Origin: JAEUPI01 sp046348365
GTDB taxonomy: Bacteria; Pseudomonadota; Gammaproteobacteria; Burkholderiales; Burkholderiaceae_C
Length of the DNA stretch: 64,000 nucleotides
NCBI GenBank assembly: GCA_046348365.1
Contig: JAXMEL010000001.1
Span: forward strand, 992,001-1,056,000
Direction: 5' to 3'
Within the stretch, counting starts at the first letter, position 1. The number at the start of each line of letters is the position of its first letter. This document shows positions 61,387-64,000 of the stretch, piece by piece. The notes under the pieces are model-generated. The model saw nothing but the letters and a program-made list of their open reading frames with translations, did not search any database and was not told where the DNA came from. The position numbers and the translations under genes are program-made.

Positions 61387-62430
61387 CTACCGCGCCTCGA
61401 CCACCGAGACCCCGGTGCCCGCGAGCTGCAGCGCCACCGCGTCGCCGGCCGACCAGGCGCGCGAAACGTCTGGCGAGACGACGAAGATCTCGCCCAGCTC
61501 GGTGACGATCGTCAGCTCGAGCAAGCTGCCCAGGTAGGCGCACTTGGCGAGCTTGCCCTGCAGCGCACCCGGCGTGCCCGGCGCCACCAGCGCCCAGGCC
61601 TCGGGCCGCACCGCCACCTTCACCGCGCCGGCCGCCACCGGCTGCGCGGCGCGCAGGCTCAGCGGGCCGAACGCCACGCGGCCGGTCGCGTCGGCCGTGC
61701 CGGCGAACAGCATCGCCTCGCCCATGAAGCCGGCCACGAATTCGCTCTTCGGCTGTTCGTAGAGCTGCCGCGGCGTGCCGGCCTGCGCGATGCGGCCGGC
61801 GTCCATCACCACGATCTGGTCGCTCACCGCCAGCGCCTCGGCCTGGTCGTGCGTGACGTAGGCCACCGTGAGTTTCAGGCGCTGCTGCAGCGCGCGGATC
61901 TCCTCGCGCATCGCGCGGCGCAGCCGCGCGTCGAGGTTCGACAGCGGCTCGTCGAACAGCATCACCGAGGGCTCCAGCACCAGCGCGCGCGCCACCGCCA
62001 CGCGCTGCTGCTGGCCGCCCGAGAGTTCGCTCGGCAGGCGCTCCCCGTAGCCGGCCAGGCCCACGCTGTCCATCGCCGCGCGGGCACGGCGCAGCGTTTC
62101 GTCCTTGCCGACGCCGCTGACCTCGAGGCCGTAGCCGACGTTGCCGATCACGCTCATGTGCGGGAAGAGGGCATAGCTCTGGAACACCATGCTCACGTTG
62201 CGCTCGGCCGGGCCGAGCGTGGTCACGTCGTGCCCGTCGATGAGGATCTGCCCCGAGGTCGGCGCGTCGAGCCCGGCGATCATGCGCAGCGTGGTCGTCT
62301 TGCCGCAGCCGCTGGGGCCGAGGATCGTGGTCAGCGTGCCCTTGGGCACCAGCAGGTCGATGCCCTTGACCACCAGCGGCGAATCGGCGCCGCCGTAGCG
62401 CTTGGTGACCTGGCGGAATTCGATGCTCAT
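61387..62430 (-). CDS. Ferric iron-type ABC transporter ATP-binding protein (FbpC/PotA family)
   Basis: The 347-residue ATPase shows Walker A LGPSGCGKTTTLRMIAG near residues 37-53, Q-loop MVFQSYALFPHMSVIGNV, signature LSGGQQQRVAVARAL, Walker B VMLFDEPLSNLDARL and a C-terminal TOBE-like domain (AVRPEAWALV, CAYLGSLLELTIV). Start ATG 62430 overlaps the permease stop as ATGA. Iron is the commonest substrate of this arrangement; 2-aminoethylphosphonate or polyamine is possible. Confidence 0.92.
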   Translation of the reverse strand: MSIEFRQVTKRYGGADSPLVVKGIDLLVPKGTLTTILGPSGCGKTTTLRMIAGLDAPTSGQILIDGHDVTTLGPAERNVSMVFQSYALFPHMSVIGNVGYGLEVSGVGKDETLRRARAAMDSVGLAGYGERLPSELSGGQQQRVAVARALVLEPSVMLFDEPLSNLDARLRRAMREEIRALQQRLKLTVAYVTHDQAEALAVSDQIVVMDAGRIAQAGTPRQLYEQPKSEFVAGFMGEAMLFAGTADATGRVAFGPLSLRAAQPVAAGAVKVAVRPEAWALVAPGTPGALQGKLAKCAYLGSLLELTIVTELGEIFVVSPDVSRAWSAGDAVALQLAGTGVSVVEAR

Positions 62431-64000
62431 GTTCTGCTTCTCCGGCCCAGCTTGCGCTCGCCCACCAGCGCCTGGATCAGCGCGGTGGCCAGCGACATCA
62501 GCACGATCAGCACCGTGCAGTAGGCGAGCGCGACGCCGTAGTCGCCGTTGCCCACGCGGCCGATGATGTAGGTGGTGGCCAGCTCGTTCTCGGCGGTGAC
62601 GAGGAAGATCACGGCCGAGACGGTGGTCATGCTGCGCACGAAGCTGTACACCAGCGCCGCCACCAGCGCCGGCTTGAGCAACGGCAGCACGACGCGCCGC
62701 AAGGTGGTGGCGGTGCCGGCGCGCAGCATGGTCGAGGCCTCGTCGAGCGATTTGTCGATCTGCTTGAAGCTCGCGGTGCCCGCGCGCACGCCGACCGGCA
62801 GGTTGCGGAACACGAAGCACAGCACGATGATGAGCCCGGTGCCGGTGAGCTCGAACGGCGGCACGTTGAACGCCAGGATGTAGCTCACGCCCAGCACCGT
62901 GCCGGGGATCGCGAAGGCGAGCAGCGCCGAGAACTCGAACGCGCGCTGGCCGACGAAGCTGGTGCGCGCCAGCAGCCATGAGATCAGCAATCCGATACTC
63001 GCGCAGATCGGCGCGGCGATGGCCGCCAGCCTGAGCGTGGTGGCCAGCGAGTTCCACGCCGTGCCGGCCCACACCAGGCCGTGGCTGCCCCACTGCAGGT
63101 CGAACGCGGTGCCAAAGTGCGCCAGCGTGGGCGTGTAGTCGCGGCCCCAGGTCTGCACGAAGCCGCCGACGAAGGCGAACACGTAGATCACCACCGTGAA
63201 CGCCAGCCAGGGCCCGGCCACACCGTGGCACAGCCGGCGCACGCGATCGGGCAGCGGCATGGCCATGCCGGCGTCGCCCTTGCCCGACAGCGTGGTGTAG
63301 CTCGTCTTGCCGAGCACGCGCTGCTGGATGAAGAACACGCTGAGCGCGAACACCGTGAGGATCAGCGCCAGCGACGCGGCGCGGCCCTGGTCGTACTGCG
63401 CGCCGACGATGGCGAAGAAGATGTCGGTCGACAGCACCGCGTACGGTCCACCGACGATGATGGGGTTGCCGAAGTCGGCGATGCTCTCGATGAAGCCGAC
63501 CAGAAACGCATTGGCCAGGCCCGGCTTCATCAGCGGCAGCGTCACCGTCATGAAGGTGCGCTGGCGCGAGGCGCGCAGCGTCTGCGCCGCCTCTTCCATC
63601 GACGGGCTGATGCCCTGCACCACGCCGCGCATGATCATGAAGGCGATCGGCGTGAAGGCGAACATCTGCGCCAGCCAGATGCCGAACAGGCCGTAGAACC
63701 AGCGCGTCGGCGCGATGCCGAAGGCCCATTCGAGGAACTGGTTCACCAGCCCGGCGCGGCCGAACAGCAGGATCAGCCCGAGGCCGACCACGAACGGCGG
63801 CGTGATGATCGGCAGCAGCGCCAGCACGTTGAGCGGCCGCGCCAGGCGCTTCGATCCGCGCTCGGCCATCAGCGCGATCAGCGTGCCCAGCGCGGTGGTG
63901 CCGGCCGCGGTGAGCAGCGCGAGGAACAGCGTGTTCCACGCCACGCCGCAGCGCACGCCGCCGGCCAGGCAGCCCAGGCCCCACACGCGTTCGTGCGCCA
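62427..64000 (-). CDS. Ferric iron-type ABC transporter permease (FbpB family), 5' end outside window
   Basis: The frame runs off the right edge; about 524 residues are seen. It is the fused double permease type, with two EAA loops: MEEAAQTLRASRQRTFMTVTLP in the first half and LDEASTMLRAGTATTLRRVVLP in the second, each amid about six membrane segments. A GTG at 63986 could be mistaken for a start, but the protein continues upstream in frame, and the usual length is 550-700 residues. The binding-protein gene is expected further right. Confidence 0.9.
   Translation of the reverse strand, partial: AHERVWGLGCLAGGVRCGVAWNTLFLALLTAAGTTALGTLIALMAERGSKRLARPLNVLALLPIITPPFVVGLGLILLFGRAGLVNQFLEWAFGIAPTRWFYGLFGIWLAQMFAFTPIAFMIMRGVVQGISPSMEEAAQTLRASRQRTFMTVTLPLMKPGLANAFLVGFIESIADFGNPIIVGGPYAVLSTDIFFAIVGAQYDQGRAASLALILTVFALSVFFIQQRVLGKTSYTTLSGKGDAGMAMPLPDRVRRLCHGVAGPWLAFTVVIYVFAFVGGFVQTWGRDYTPTLAHFGTAFDLQWGSHGLVWAGTAWNSLATTLRLAAIAAPICASIGLLISWLLARTSFVGQRAFEFSALLAFAIPGTVLGVSYILAFNVPPFELTGTGLIIVLCFVFRNLPVGVRAGTASFKQIDKSLDEASTMLRAGTATTLRRVVLPLLKPALVAALVYSFVRSMTTVSAVIFLVTAENELATTYIIGRVGNGDYGVALAYCTVLIVLMSLATALIQALVGERKLGRRSRT

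Noticed and set aside
61387..63984. 865-aa fused permease-ATPase
   Set aside because: The upstream half is a wrong-frame reading of the permease gene; the ATPase has its own ATG at 62430 overlapping the permease stop.
63986..64000. GTG at 63986 as the start of the FbpB-type permease
   Set aside because: The frame is open to the window edge, and family members carry more N-terminal sequence, so the gene is treated as truncated by the window.

Overview
The window comes from a high-GC Gram-negative chromosome. Its gene orders (hrcA/nadK/recN, mutY, mutM, lolB-ispE-tRNA-Gln-prs-rplY-pth, bolA-murA-hisGDCBHAF, tal-pgi) and its PHA and wax-ester storage genes point to Burkholderiales (Betaproteobacteria), probably the Rubrivivax/Leptothrix/Piscinibacter group. 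The genus is inferred from memory of gene order and was not tested.

Positions 1-13365 are an integrated phage-like element whose genes all lie on the minus strand. It abuts the 3' end of a CAT-anticodon tRNA at 13366-13442, a likely attachment site. In transcription order it holds four small unknown genes that overlap one another and then a tyrosine integrase, a tandem pair of paralogous small genes, a toprim/VirE-type primase-helicase, a 750-base stretch with iteron-like repeats and no convincing gene, a Nu1-like small terminase, two unknown genes, a HK97-type major capsid protein, two unknown genes, tail assembly chaperones G and GT joined by a textbook -1 slippery site, an unknown structural protein, and a tape measure protein cut by the window edge. 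No large terminase, portal or head protease is visible, although the genes between small terminase and capsid overlap or abut tightly. The capsid protein also lacks the ClpP-like protease half that its relatives carry as a fusion. The element is therefore either a degraded prophage or a satellite-like element that depends on a helper.

From 13366 to about 31550 the chromosome carries housekeeping genes: hrcA (heat-shock repressor) divergent from nadK-recN-rapZ and a Lon N-domain protein; mutY, a dynamin-like GTPase and mutM on the minus strand; a TPR protein, lolB, ispE, tRNA-Gln, prs, rplY, pth and a small secreted protein on the plus strand; then ferredoxin, coaD and rsmD on the minus strand running up to the histidine operon. 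The his operon (hisG to hisF, 30772-36806) lacks hisI and hisE here and runs straight into rsmD. Upstream of it lie murA, a BolA-family gene, a ClpP-like protease, and an ABC-2 exporter divergent from a TetR regulator.

From 41700 to 53430 are accessory metabolic genes: a TPR protein, a CsgG-like protein, a wax ester synthase/DGAT divergent from an acyl-CoA-binding protein, a PHA-granule-type protein, a lipoprotein metallopeptidase, a molybdopterin oxidoreductase, a Leu/Ile/Val-type binding protein, an M20 amidohydrolase, a DUF2817 carboxypeptidase-like protein and a tyrosine phosphatase. From 53441 to 64000 are a polar amino-acid ABC transporter (aapJQMP type), pgi, tal, a DMT transporter and a ferric-iron-type ABC transporter cut by the right edge.

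Two families of short palindromic repeats lie between genes. One is a GGGTTCGC/GCGAACCC hairpin followed by GCTATCGTTGTC, with two tandem copies before rplY and one between aapQ and aapJ. The other is a looser CCCCCTCGGGGGG family.
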